Shown here one piece after another: positions 45,233 to 54,009 of a stretch of 64,000 nt of DNA. The translations under genes were made by a program, and so were the position numbers. Each line of letters starts with the position of its first letter. The first letter of the stretch is position 1. The notes beneath the pieces were generated by a model. It was not told the DNA's origin. It worked only from the letters and a program-made list of their open reading frames with translations, and ran no database searches. Where the stretch lies: NCBI GenBank assembly GCA_049293015.1, contig JBATSB010000154.1:1-64000 (forward strand). Reading direction: 5' to 3'. The DNA comes from UBA2330 sp049293015. GTDB taxonomy: Bacteria; Bacteroidota; Ignavibacteria; Tepidaquicellales; Tepidaquicellaceae.

Positions 45233-45253
45233 TTATTTATAAAAATTGTTAAC

Positions 45254-48200
45254 ATGAATGTTTCAAAAATAGCTGTAGACAATAAAGTTACTGTTTACAT
45301 TTTAATGGTAATTATAATCATATTGGGATTATCTTCATATACTTCAATTCCAAAAGAGTCAGCACCATCAATAGTAATTCCGAATATATTTGTATCAACA
45401 TTATATTTTGGGGTATCGCCTCAGGATATGGAAAGTCTGGTAACACAGGAGATTGAAAAAGAAGTAAAGGGGATCAGCGATGTAAAAAAAATAACATCAA
45501 TTTCACAGGAAAGTTTTTCTATGGTAAATATTGAATTTAACCCTGATGTTATTATAGATGATGCATTGCAAAAGGTAAGAGATAAAGTTGCAATTGCAAA
45601 AACAAAAATGCCAAAGGATATTGAAGAGCCCTCAATCAATGAAATAAATCTTTCTGAACAACCGATGCTTTATATTAATCTCTCGGGTAATCTTGGTTTA
45701 GCAAAATTAAAGGATCTTGCAGATAATATAAGTGATGACATTGAAGGTATTCCAGGGGTATTGAGTGCAGATGTAAAAGGCGGACTTGAACGGGAAGTAA
45801 AAGTAAATGTAGATGCCGGTCGTCTTAAATATTACAATCTTACTTTAAATGATATTACAACAAAGATTGGAAATGAAAATTTAAGCATCCCCGGTGGAAG
45901 CGTTGATATTGGCTCGCAAAATTATCTTGTAAGAGTGCCCGGAGAATATGAGGATCCTGAATTGATCAGAGATCTTATTATAAAGTCTGAGAATGGAAAA
46001 CCTATTTATCTGAGAGATGTAGCTGAGGTTATTTATGATTATAAGGAAAGGACAACATTAGCCAGAGAAAATGGAAATGAAGCAGTAACAATAGTTATAA
46101 AAAAGAGAAGCGGTGAAAATATTATAGAGATTGCTGATCAGATCAAAGAACTTGTAAAAAAGAAAGAATCATCTTTTCCGGATGGACTTAAAATTAGCTT
46201 TACTGGTGATTCTTCTATCAGTATAAAAAACACTGTACATGAACTTGAGAACGGAATAATAACCGGATTTCTTCTGGTCTGTCTGATTCTTTTAGCTGCA
46301 ATGGGTTTTAAGAATTCATTGCTTGTTGCAACATCAATTCCATTCTCATTTTTGATAGCTTTTATAGTGCTTTCAGGATTAGGCATTACAATGAATATTG
46401 TTGTTTTGTTTGGACTGATACTAGTGCTTGGTATTATTGTAGATGATGCAATTGTAGTAACCGAGAACATATACAGGCTTCAGGAAACAGAAGGGTACAA
46501 TCCTCACGATGCTGCCATAGAAGGACCCAGAGAAGTACAGGTCCCTGTTACAATTGCAACATTTACTATTATTTCTTCATTTGCGCCGCTGTTATTTTTC
46601 CCTGGAATTGTAGGTGAATTTATGAAATATCTTCCTATCACATTGATAGTATGTTTGTTTTCCTCGTTATTTGTAGCAATGATAATCAACCCTGTACTTT
46701 CAGCAAAGTATATAAATTTCAAAGAAGACAGAGCCAAGCATGAAAGCCGGGTAAAGTGGTATAATATAATTAATAAATTCCATTTGTGGTTTGATAGATT
46801 ATTTGCAAAAATAGTAAAGAACTATGAAAAGGTATTGCGCTGGTGTATGGGCAGAAGAAAATTTACGCTTTCAATGACAGTAGTACTTTTGGTTTTTGTA
46901 TTTATAATTTATGGAATGTTTAGTAAAGGAGTTGAATTTTTTCCAAAGGTAGAACCGCAGCAGGCATTTATTTATGTAAACATGCCGGTAGGTACAAACT
47001 TAGATAAATCCAATGAAGTGACCAAAATAGTTGAGAAAAAACTTCCCGGATTTAAAGATATTGAATATTATTTAACTAATGTCGGGTCTGAAATAGGAGA
47101 AGGTTTTGGAGGTGATATTGCAAATAAAAATACAATAACATTAAATTTTTATGAAAAGGAAGACCGTTCACAGAATTCATTTAAAACAATCGAAGAGATC
47201 AGAGATTCTATAACAAACATTACTACGGCAGATGTAAGGATACAAATGCGGACTGGCGGACCTCCGACCGGACCTCCAATAAATCTGGAAATCTCAGGAG
47301 ATGATTTTGCAAAGTTAGGAGAAATATCGGAGCAGATAAAAAAACAAATCGTAAATATCCCCGGAATCAAGGATCTGAAAGATGACTTTGATGAGGCAAG
47401 ACCCGAAATTAAAATAACAATTGACAGAGAAAAAGCATCATTGTACGGAATGAATACTGCAATAATTGCTTCCGATATCAGAACAGCAATCAACGGAACA
47501 GCAGCAAGCAAATTCCGGGTATCTGATAAAGAATATGACATTACAGTCAGATTAGATTCCAGCCAAAGAGAAGATATATTGTCAATAGAAAATATATTTC
47601 TTCCGGGAAAAGACGGAGCTAAAATTCCTTTAACTTCAGTAGCTCAGGTAGATTTTTCCGGAGGTATCGGAGCAATCAACAGAAAAGATCTTAAGAGAGT
47701 TGTCACTGTATCTGCAAATGCGGAAGGCAGATTAGGCAATGATATTTTAACTGATGTAAGAGCAAAGTTGAAAAATTTTAATTTACCTGACGGTTATTCA
47801 TTAACATATACAGGAGAGCAGGAAGATCAGCAGGAATCGACAGACTTTTTAAGTAAAGCATTTTTAGTTTCATTACTATTGGTATTTTTCTTTCTGGTGA
47901 TAGAATTCAATTCCATTATGTCACCAATAATTATTATGTTTACAGTTGTATTATCATTAATTGGCGTTTTAATTGGACTGTTAATTACTCAGACTCCATT
48001 TGGAATTATAATGACGGGGATCGGCGTAATTTCGCTGGCAGGTATAGTGGTAAGAAATGCAATTATACTTTTAGATTTTCAGGCTGAATTAGAGAAACGC
48101 GGATTGAGCAGAGAAGAATCTGTAATACAATCGGGAATGATCAGACTGCGTCCGGTATTTTTGACTGCTGCTGCAACAATACTTGGACTTGTACCACTAA

Positions 48201-48457
48201 CGACTGGTGTGGACTTTGACTGGAGAAGTTTTTCCTGGCTGCTTGATGGTCAGAACACAGCATTTTGGAGACCCATGGGAGTTGCCATTATTTTCGGATT
48301 AGCCTTTGCAACTTTTTTAACTTTAGTGATAGTGCCGGTTATGTATGTATCTGTTAATAATTTACTCGACAGATTTAAAAAGAAAAATCCTGAAGAAGCA
48401 TCGGGAAGTATATCAGGTAATGACCCTGAATCAGATATAATTTTAAATACTGAATAA
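45254..48457 (+). CDS. RND efflux pump permease
   Basis: Inner-membrane proton-driven exporter of 1067 residues with twelve helices and two periplasmic loops. The proton-relay segment GIIVDDAIVVTENIYRL is in helix 4, and GVISLAGIVVRNAIILL is in the second half. The start MNVSKIAVDNKVTVYILMV is typical. Substrates (drugs, metals, lipids) cannot be predicted. It is the last gene of the TetR-TolC-adaptor-RND operon. Confidence 0.94.
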   Translation: MNVSKIAVDNKVTVYILMVIIIILGLSSYTSIPKESAPSIVIPNIFVSTLYFGVSPQDMESLVTQEIEKEVKGISDVKKITSISQESFSMVNIEFNPDVIIDDALQKVRDKVAIAKTKMPKDIEEPSINEINLSEQPMLYINLSGNLGLAKLKDLADNISDDIEGIPGVLSADVKGGLEREVKVNVDAGRLKYYNLTLNDITTKIGNENLSIPGGSVDIGSQNYLVRVPGEYEDPELIRDLIIKSENGKPIYLRDVAEVIYDYKERTTLARENGNEAVTIVIKKRSGENIIEIADQIKELVKKKESSFPDGLKISFTGDSSISIKNTVHELENGIITGFLLVCLILLAAMGFKNSLLVATSIPFSFLIAFIVLSGLGITMNIVVLFGLILVLGIIVDDAIVVTENIYRLQETEGYNPHDAAIEGPREVQVPVTIATFTIISSFAPLLFFPGIVGEFMKYLPITLIVCLFSSLFVAMIINPVLSAKYINFKEDRAKHESRVKWYNIINKFHLWFDRLFAKIVKNYEKVLRWCMGRRKFTLSMTVVLLVFVFIIYGMFSKGVEFFPKVEPQQAFIYVNMPVGTNLDKSNEVTKIVEKKLPGFKDIEYYLTNVGSEIGEGFGGDIANKNTITLNFYEKEDRSQNSFKTIEEIRDSITNITTADVRIQMRTGGPPTGPPINLEISGDDFAKLGEISEQIKKQIVNIPGIKDLKDDFDEARPEIKITIDREKASLYGMNTAIIASDIRTAINGTAASKFRVSDKEYDITVRLDSSQREDILSIENIFLPGKDGAKIPLTSVAQVDFSGGIGAINRKDLKRVVTVSANAEGRLGNDILTDVRAKLKNFNLPDGYSLTYTGEQEDQQESTDFLSKAFLVSLLLVFFFLVIEFNSIMSPIIIMFTVVLSLIGVLIGLLITQTPFGIIMTGIGVISLAGIVVRNAIILLDFQAELEKRGLSREESVIQSGMIRLRPVFLTAAATILGLVPLTTGVDFDWRSFSWLLDGQNTAFWRPMGVAIIFGLAFATFLTLVIVPVMYVSVNNLLDRFKKKNPEEASGSISGNDPESDIILNTE

Positions 48458-48491
48458 TTTATTTGAAGCAAATTAAATTAAAAATATTTAT

Positions 48492-48920
48492 ATGACAGAT
48501 CTTATGCCGTTTCATCTTGCAATACCAGTCAAAGAACTGGGCGAGACTCCTGAATTTTATAAAAATGTTTTAAAATGTAAACAGGGTAGAAGAAGTGAGA
48601 AGTGGATGGATCTTGATTTCTTTGGACATCAACTGGTATTGCATATTGCACAAGATAGAAAATCAGAGAATATTGAGTCTGTTAATTCAGTTGACGGACA
48701 TGATGTACCGATTCCGCATTTTGGTGTAGTATTAAATTATGATGACTGGCATGAGAAGGAAAAGAATCTGAAGGAATACGGAATGAAATTTTTGATCGAA
48801 CCTTATATTCGTTTTAAAGGAGAACCTGGTGAGCAGGCAACAATGTTTTTTTATGATCCATCTGGGAATGCAGTTGAGTTGAAGGCATTTAAGGATTTGG
48901 GGCAGCTATTTGTGAGTTGA
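48492..48920 (+). CDS. VOC-family (glyoxalase-like) protein
   Basis: A 142-residue protein with the vicinal oxygen chelate fold: PFHLAIPVKELGETPEFYKN (His and paired strand), VLHIA, PHFGVVLNYDDW and FFYDPSGNAVELKAF with the metal-binding Glu. Members include dioxygenases and glyoxalases; the substrate is unknown. It is 34 bp after the RND gene and could be read from the same transcript. Confidence 0.87.
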   Translation: MTDLMPFHLAIPVKELGETPEFYKNVLKCKQGRRSEKWMDLDFFGHQLVLHIAQDRKSENIESVNSVDGHDVPIPHFGVVLNYDDWHEKEKNLKEYGMKFLIEPYIRFKGEPGEQATMFFYDPSGNAVELKAFKDLGQLFVS

Positions 48921-48930
48921 TTTTTTTGGG

Positions 48931-48952
48931 AAAAACGGTTTAAACCGTTTTT
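48931..48952. repeat. 22-bp perfect palindrome (copy 1)
   Basis: AAAAACGGTTTAAACCGTTTTT is a perfect palindrome; with the following T-run it can also work as a terminator of the VOC gene. An 18-bp core is repeated 14 bp further on. Confidence 0.85.
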
Positions 48953-48966
48953 TTACTTCTGGATTA

Positions 48967-48990
48967 AATAAACGGTTTAAACCGTTTATT
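48967..48990. repeat. 24-bp perfect palindrome (copy 2)
   Basis: AAT-AAACGGTTTAAACCGTTT-ATT, palindromic over 24 bp and sharing the 18-bp core AAACGGTTTAAACCGTTT with copy 1. There is no T-run beyond three bases, so termination alone does not explain it. Confidence 0.85.
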
Positions 48991-49083
48991 CCAAATAACA
49001 GCAAATTGACCATTCTAAATTAATACTGTTTATTATCTACCTAAAAATTCATATTTTTATTTCATTATTTAATAATCCTCCTA

Positions 49084-50322
49084 ATGTCAAACAATAAAAG
49101 TATTACTGAAGAAGCCGCGGATTTTGTAAATGAACTTTTCAAAAATAAACTCCAGACCATTTACGTTTATCATAACCTTACACATACAGAAGAAGTTGTA
49201 GAAGCGGTTAAGAAAATCGGAAATAAACTGAACCTGAATGATGAAGACCTAGAAATAATCACACTTGCTGCCTGGTTTCATGATACTGGATTTATTGAAA
49301 GAGTTAATAATCATGAAGATGTGAGTATCGATATTGCGACAAAATTTCTTACAGAAAATAATTATAAAAAAGAAAATATTGATCTCATAAATGGCTGCAT
49401 TAATGCTACCAGATATCCACAGTCCCCAACTAATATACTTGAGGAAATTTTATGTGATTCAGATCTATATCATCTTGGAAATAAAAACTATAATTTCAAA
49501 AACGATCTGCTCAGACTAGAATGGGAAAAATCTGAGGGGAAAATTTATTCAGATATTGATTGGATTAAAATCAATATGGATTTTCTTACAACTCATAAAT
49601 TTTATACTAAACCTGCAAGAAAATCACTTTCCGAAAATAAGACTGATATGCTGGTAAAGCTTCAGAAAAAATACCGGAAAAAATTAGCTGAATCTGAAGA
49701 AAAAGATAACAGAGATAATAAACTGGAAATTGAAAAACAAAAGATAGAATCTAAGAAAGAAGCCAGTTCTAAAGCTGATAGAGGTGTAGAGACTATGTTT
49801 CGGAATGTCATCAGAACTCATGTAGAATTTAGTGCAATGGCTGACAATAAAGCAAATATTATGATCAGTGTTAATACTCTTATAATTGGTGCACTGCTTA
49901 CTTTTCTCTTAAGAAAACTTGATACTAATCCTCAACTTATCATCCCGACTTTCTTTCTTCTTTTGGTAAGTTTGACATGTATTGTATTTGGTGTTTTAGT
50001 TACGAGACCTAGTGTTAACATAGGTGTTTTTTCAAAAGATGACATTGTAAATAAAAAAACTAATTTGCTTTTTTTTGGAAATTTCTACAAAATGGATATT
50101 AAAGAATTTCATTGGGGTATGACAGAAATGATGAATGACCGCGATTTTCTTTATGGAAGTATGATACAGGATTTTTATTTTCTCGGTAAGGTACTAGGAA
50201 AAAAATATAAATATCTGAGAATCTGTTATAATATTTTTATGTATGGTTTGATAATCGCCGTAATCGCATTTGCATTAGCATTTATGTCTATGCCGATCGA
50301 ACCGATTAATTTTTTTGAATAA
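49084..50322 (+). CDS. HD phosphohydrolase fused to a PycTM (Pycsar effector-type) membrane domain
   Basis: A 412-residue two-part protein. Residues 1-180 form an HD domain with H34 (YHNLTH), H66-D67 (WFHDTG), H77 and the late Asp in CDSDL (125-127), so hydrolysis of a nucleotide is likely. A charged coiled coil (about 190-235) links it to a domain beginning RNVIRTHVEFSAMADNKAN (about 240-258), the hallmark of PycTM/DUF5706, with helices near 258-276, 285-307 and 386-404. PycTM proteins are membrane-acting effectors of Pycsar anti-phage signalling. A SixA gene follows in the same frame. Confidence 0.9.
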   Translation: MSNNKSITEEAADFVNELFKNKLQTIYVYHNLTHTEEVVEAVKKIGNKLNLNDEDLEIITLAAWFHDTGFIERVNNHEDVSIDIATKFLTENNYKKENIDLINGCINATRYPQSPTNILEEILCDSDLYHLGNKNYNFKNDLLRLEWEKSEGKIYSDIDWIKINMDFLTTHKFYTKPARKSLSENKTDMLVKLQKKYRKKLAESEEKDNRDNKLEIEKQKIESKKEASSKADRGVETMFRNVIRTHVEFSAMADNKANIMISVNTLIIGALLTFLLRKLDTNPQLIIPTFFLLLVSLTCIVFGVLVTRPSVNIGVFSKDDIVNKKTNLLFFGNFYKMDIKEFHWGMTEMMNDRDFLYGSMIQDFYFLGKVLGKKYKYLRICYNIFMYGLIIAVIAFALAFMSMPIEPINFFE

Positions 50323-50337
50323 TATTTTTCCTCTGAC

Positions 50338-50838
50338 ATCAAAAAACTTTTCTTAATAAGACATGCAAAATCAAGCTGGAAATACCCTAAGCTTGATGAT
50401 CACGACAGACCGCTTAATGACAGAGGTAAACGCGACGCTCCTCTCATGGCGGAAATTCTAAAAGAAAATGAAATATTTCCTGATATAATTCTTTCCAGTA
50501 CTGCAGTCCGTGCATTAAAATATGCAGAAACTCTCGCTGATAAATTAGATTACGGTAAAAAAAACATTATAGCCTCCCGAGATTATTATTTTGCCGATTT
50601 AAATGAGATCCTTAATGTCTTCAGATCAATTTCAAAAAAATATAACACTGTTTTTTTTGTAGGTCATAATCCTGAGATTACATATCTTGCTAATTTTCTG
50701 TCGGGAAAAGATGTGAATAATATTCCAACTTCAGGTGTTTTTGGATTAAAATATGATATTAGTGACTGGACAGAACTGAATGAAGAAAACGGCAAATTCA
50801 ATTTGTTTTATTACCCTAAATTATTTCTTGATAAATAA
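50338..50838 (+). CDS. SixA-like phosphohistidine phosphatase with ATC at the start position
   Basis: Histidine-phosphatase family protein of 166 residues. Read from 50338 it begins (M)KKLFLIRHAKSSW, the standard SixA N-terminus with the catalytic RHxK motif (His9), and later has VGHNPEI with the second His. The codon at the Met position is ATC; no ATG, GTG or TTG lies between the upstream stop (50320-50322) and 50446. Starting at ATG 50446 would delete the catalytic motif. The upstream HD-PycTM gene is in the same frame. A non-AUG start, read-through or a sequence error are the options. It ends 3 bp before ppk. Confidence 0.8.
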   Translation: MKKLFLIRHAKSSWKYPKLDDHDRPLNDRGKRDAPLMAEILKENEIFPDIILSSTAVRALKYAETLADKLDYGKKNIIASRDYYFADLNEILNVFRSISKKYNTVFFVGHNPEITYLANFLSGKDVNNIPTSGVFGLKYDISDWTELNEENGKFNLFYYPKLFLDK

Positions 50839-50841
50839 CTT

Positions 50842-52905
50842 ATGAAATATTTCAACAGAGACCTGAGTTGGTTATCCTTCAACGAAAGAGTTCTGCAGGA
50901 AGCTGAAGATAATTCTGTTCCATTATTTGAAAGAATAAAATTTTTAGGGATATTTTCCTCCAATCTTGAAGAATTTTTCAGAGTCAGAATTTCCGGTCTC
51001 CGGTATCTTACAAAATTAAAGAAAAAAAATATCAGGGAATCCGGATTTGATCTGCATGTATTAACCATACATCTCATGCAGAAAATAGATGAACTGCAAA
51101 ATAGATTTGGTAATGTATTTCGGAATGAACTTCTTCCCGCACTTGCTTCCGAAAACTTCTTTATTAAAGATGAAAATTCTGTTTCAGAATCTGATATAAA
51201 TTTTTTAAATGATTTATTTACAGAAAAAATATATCCATATCTGACTCCGATGATCATTGTGAAAAAAAAAATCAAACCTTTTTTAAAAACAGGACAGTTA
51301 TACTTATCTATAAAAATTTCTTCAAATGACATCATTAACTCCAATGGAAAAAATAAAAAGTTCAAATACGCATTAATGGAAATACCATCTGAAAGGATGG
51401 AACGATTTATTAAGTTACCTTCAGAACCAGACAGATTCGAATATATTTTTCTTGATGATGTAATAAGAATTTTTATAAAAAATATATTTAAAGGATATAA
51501 TATTGAAGAAGTACGCTCAATTAAACTCACCAGAGATGCCGAACTGTACATTGAAGATGAGTTCTCCGGAAATCTACTTGATAAAATAAAAAAGAATCTT
51601 GGTAAAAGAATTACAGGACTTCCCAGCCGATTTTTATATGACAGTAAAATGTCTAAACCTATGCTTAACTTCCTTTCTGAATCTCTTAATATAGATAATG
51701 AAGATCTCGTCAAGGGAGCAAAATATCATAATTTTCAGGACTTCCTTGGATTTCCTTTTCCGGATTTCAGACATTGTCTATATCCAGAAAAAGAAGAATT
51801 AAAGTCAAAATATATTTACAAATCTGAAAATATTTTTAATACCATTTCTAAAAAAGACCGGCTTCTTCATTTTCCATATGAATCTTTTTCTCCGGTTGCA
51901 GAATTCATAAATACTGCCGCCGAAGATAATTCTGTGAAAAGTATAAAAGTAACTTTATACAGAGTTGCAAAAAATTCATCCATTGTAAATTCTTTATTGA
52001 AAGCTCTTAAAAACGGTAAACATGTAACAGTTTTCATTGAAATCAAAGCCAGGTTTGATGAAGAGCTGAACATTATTAATGCCGGTGAACTTCAAAAAGC
52101 CGGAGCAAATGTTCTTTATAGTATACCGGGTATTAAAGTTCATGCAAAGCTTGCTATGGTTACAAGAATTGAAAATGAAATGCCCGTAAATTATTGTTAC
52201 CTTGCCACTGGTAATTTCAATGAAAAAACTTCAAGAATATATTGTGATACAGGATTATTTACTTCATTAAAACATATTACTGATGAAGTCTCCAGAATTT
52301 TCGAATTTCTGGAAGGAGGAATTATTGATACTGAATTCAAAAATTTACTCGTAGGGCAATTCAATATGAAAAAAGAGTTTTTGAAATTAATTGATACTGA
52401 AATTAAAAATGCTGCTAAAGGAAAAGAAGCTTCAGTAACTTTAAAACTCAATAGTCTTGAAGACCGGAAGATGATAGATAAATTGTATGAAGCTTCTAAA
52501 ACAGGTGTAAAAATTTTCGTAATCGTCAGAGGTATATGTTGTCTTGTACCCGGAGTAAAAAAGCAAAGTTCAAATATTAAAATTATCAGCATAGTAGACA
52601 GATATCTCGAACACAGCCGTGTATTTGTTTTCCATAATGGAGGAGATAAAAAAGTTTATATTTCTTCAGCAGACTGGATGAAAAGAAATCTGAATAGAAG
52701 AATTGAAACAGCAATTCCTGTTTATGACGAAGATCTGAAAAAGGAATTAATTGATATATTAGACATTCAAAAAAGAGATAATACTAAAGCCCGAATAATT
52801 GACAAAGATCAGAAAAACGAATACGTAAATTCCGAATCTGCAGATAAGTACAGAGCTCAATCAGATATTTATAATTATCTATTAGATAAAATCAGCACTG
52901 AATAA
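50842..52905 (+). CDS. ppk1: polyphosphate kinase 1
   Basis: Membrane-associated enzyme (687 residues) that makes polyphosphate from ATP. It starts MKYFNRDLSWLSFNERVLQE, as in all PPK1 proteins. The autophosphorylated His is H434 in IKVHAKLAM, the second conserved His is H591 in YLEHSRVFVF, and SADWMKRNLNRRIE is the nucleotide-site signature. It lies 3 bp after the SixA gene, and its last 24 bp overlap the convergent cyclase gene. SixA-type phosphatases and PPK1 are often neighbours, which suggests linked phosphate metabolism. Confidence 0.96.
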   Translation: MKYFNRDLSWLSFNERVLQEAEDNSVPLFERIKFLGIFSSNLEEFFRVRISGLRYLTKLKKKNIRESGFDLHVLTIHLMQKIDELQNRFGNVFRNELLPALASENFFIKDENSVSESDINFLNDLFTEKIYPYLTPMIIVKKKIKPFLKTGQLYLSIKISSNDIINSNGKNKKFKYALMEIPSERMERFIKLPSEPDRFEYIFLDDVIRIFIKNIFKGYNIEEVRSIKLTRDAELYIEDEFSGNLLDKIKKNLGKRITGLPSRFLYDSKMSKPMLNFLSESLNIDNEDLVKGAKYHNFQDFLGFPFPDFRHCLYPEKEELKSKYIYKSENIFNTISKKDRLLHFPYESFSPVAEFINTAAEDNSVKSIKVTLYRVAKNSSIVNSLLKALKNGKHVTVFIEIKARFDEELNIINAGELQKAGANVLYSIPGIKVHAKLAMVTRIENEMPVNYCYLATGNFNEKTSRIYCDTGLFTSLKHITDEVSRIFEFLEGGIIDTEFKNLLVGQFNMKKEFLKLIDTEIKNAAKGKEASVTLKLNSLEDRKMIDKLYEASKTGVKIFVIVRGICCLVPGVKKQSSNIKIISIVDRYLEHSRVFVFHNGGDKKVYISSADWMKRNLNRRIETAIPVYDEDLKKELIDILDIQKRDNTKARIIDKDQKNEYVNSESADKYRAQSDIYNYLLDKISTE

Positions 52906-53931
52906 TTTCAACTCTATTTCTTTCCCTTTAAGTTTATACTTTCCAATGTTTTCTGTTATTATGTTTCCTTTATTTAACTTTTTTTGTACATCCTCTGAAA
53001 TCAAAATTTCTTTATCAAGAGTTTTGCAGAATGCCTGGATCCTTGATGCAGTATTAAGAACATCACCGTGAAACACGATCTCCTTTTTTGAATCTCCTAT
53101 CTCACCTGTTACAACTTCTCCATAATGAACACCTGCTTTGAATCCGGGAATATATCCAAACCTTGTCATATAATTTTCAGATAATCTGTTAATTATATTT
53201 TTCATTTCAAAAAAGCAATTCACACATGCATTATTGTCAAATCCAATATTATCTATCCAGCTCACTATTACTTCATCTCCTACATACTGATAAATTTCTC
53301 CTTTAAATTTAACTATTGCTTCATCAATATCAAAAAAAAAATTATTAATAAAGTTATGATATTTTACAGGTCCGAGTTTTTCGGCTATAGTGGTAGATGA
53401 AGTGAGATCCAAAAACATAAAGGTTCTGAATTCTATTCTTGGCTTGTGATACTTTCCAGTAATATAATTTAAAAGAACTTTTTTACCGAGCAGGGAATTT
53501 ATCTGCATAAAAAAATTAATTATAAAACTGGCTGCAATAGCAAAAAAGAAAATGTTTTTGAAATCACCAGTTAAAATAAATTTTCTAAAGTCATCACTTT
53601 TTATTGTGTTTAAAAGAGATTCATCATTGAGACTGCTTTCATGAACAACCCAAACAGTTAAAACAGAAAATGAAATAATAAAAATGTAAAATAAAGTTCT
53701 GATAATAAGTGTAACAGAGAATTTCAGTTTGTTGAAATTATTTTTAAACACAAAATTCTCAAAGACAGAACTTACAAATGTGATCATAAAACCGATCAGT
53801 AATCCTTTAAACAGAGTAACCGGATTCAAACCAAATGTAATGGCAGTAAATACCGGGGCTACTATCACACCCGAAAGAGTTACTATGAAAACTGATCTTA
53901 TCTTTTCTTTATTTTTTAAAATAAAATTCAT
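52882..53931 (-). CDS. membrane-anchored class III adenylate/guanylate cyclase
   Basis: A 349-residue protein with four N-terminal transmembrane helices (about 14-34, 41-60, 72-95, 124-143) and a cytoplasmic class III cyclase domain. FMFLDLTSST supplies the first metal Asp, YQYVGDEVIVSW the second (GDE), and FHGDVLNTASRIQ the transition-state Asn/Arg pair, with the adenylate-type Asp before it. At the usual Lys of the purine pocket a Gln is seen. So cAMP is the likely product, but cUMP/cCMP cannot be excluded. It overlaps ppk1 tail to tail. Confidence 0.88.
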   Translation of the reverse strand: MNFILKNKEKIRSVFIVTLSGVIVAPVFTAITFGLNPVTLFKGLLIGFMITFVSSVFENFVFKNNFNKLKFSVTLIIRTLFYIFIISFSVLTVWVVHESSLNDESLLNTIKSDDFRKFILTGDFKNIFFFAIAASFIINFFMQINSLLGKKVLLNYITGKYHKPRIEFRTFMFLDLTSSTTIAEKLGPVKYHNFINNFFFDIDEAIVKFKGEIYQYVGDEVIVSWIDNIGFDNNACVNCFFEMKNIINRLSENYMTRFGYIPGFKAGVHYGEVVTGEIGDSKKEIVFHGDVLNTASRIQAFCKTLDKEILISEDVQKKLNKGNIITENIGKYKLKGKEIELKLFSADFI

Positions 53932-54009
53932 AATTAAATTTCGTACAAATCTCAGACGTGATAATTTATTATAACTTAATCAATTTTTTCTTTTTTATTT
54001 CAAATAAAT

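Noticed and set aside
50446..50838. SixA gene starting at ATG 50446
   Set aside because: This start removes the catalytic RHxK motif, while the upstream in-frame sequence encodes the full conserved N-terminus.
50811..51713. 300-codon open frame on the minus strand
   Set aside because: It lies entirely opposite the ppk1 gene, is Ser/Phe/Leu-rich as expected for an antisense shadow in AT-rich DNA, and has no recognisable domain.
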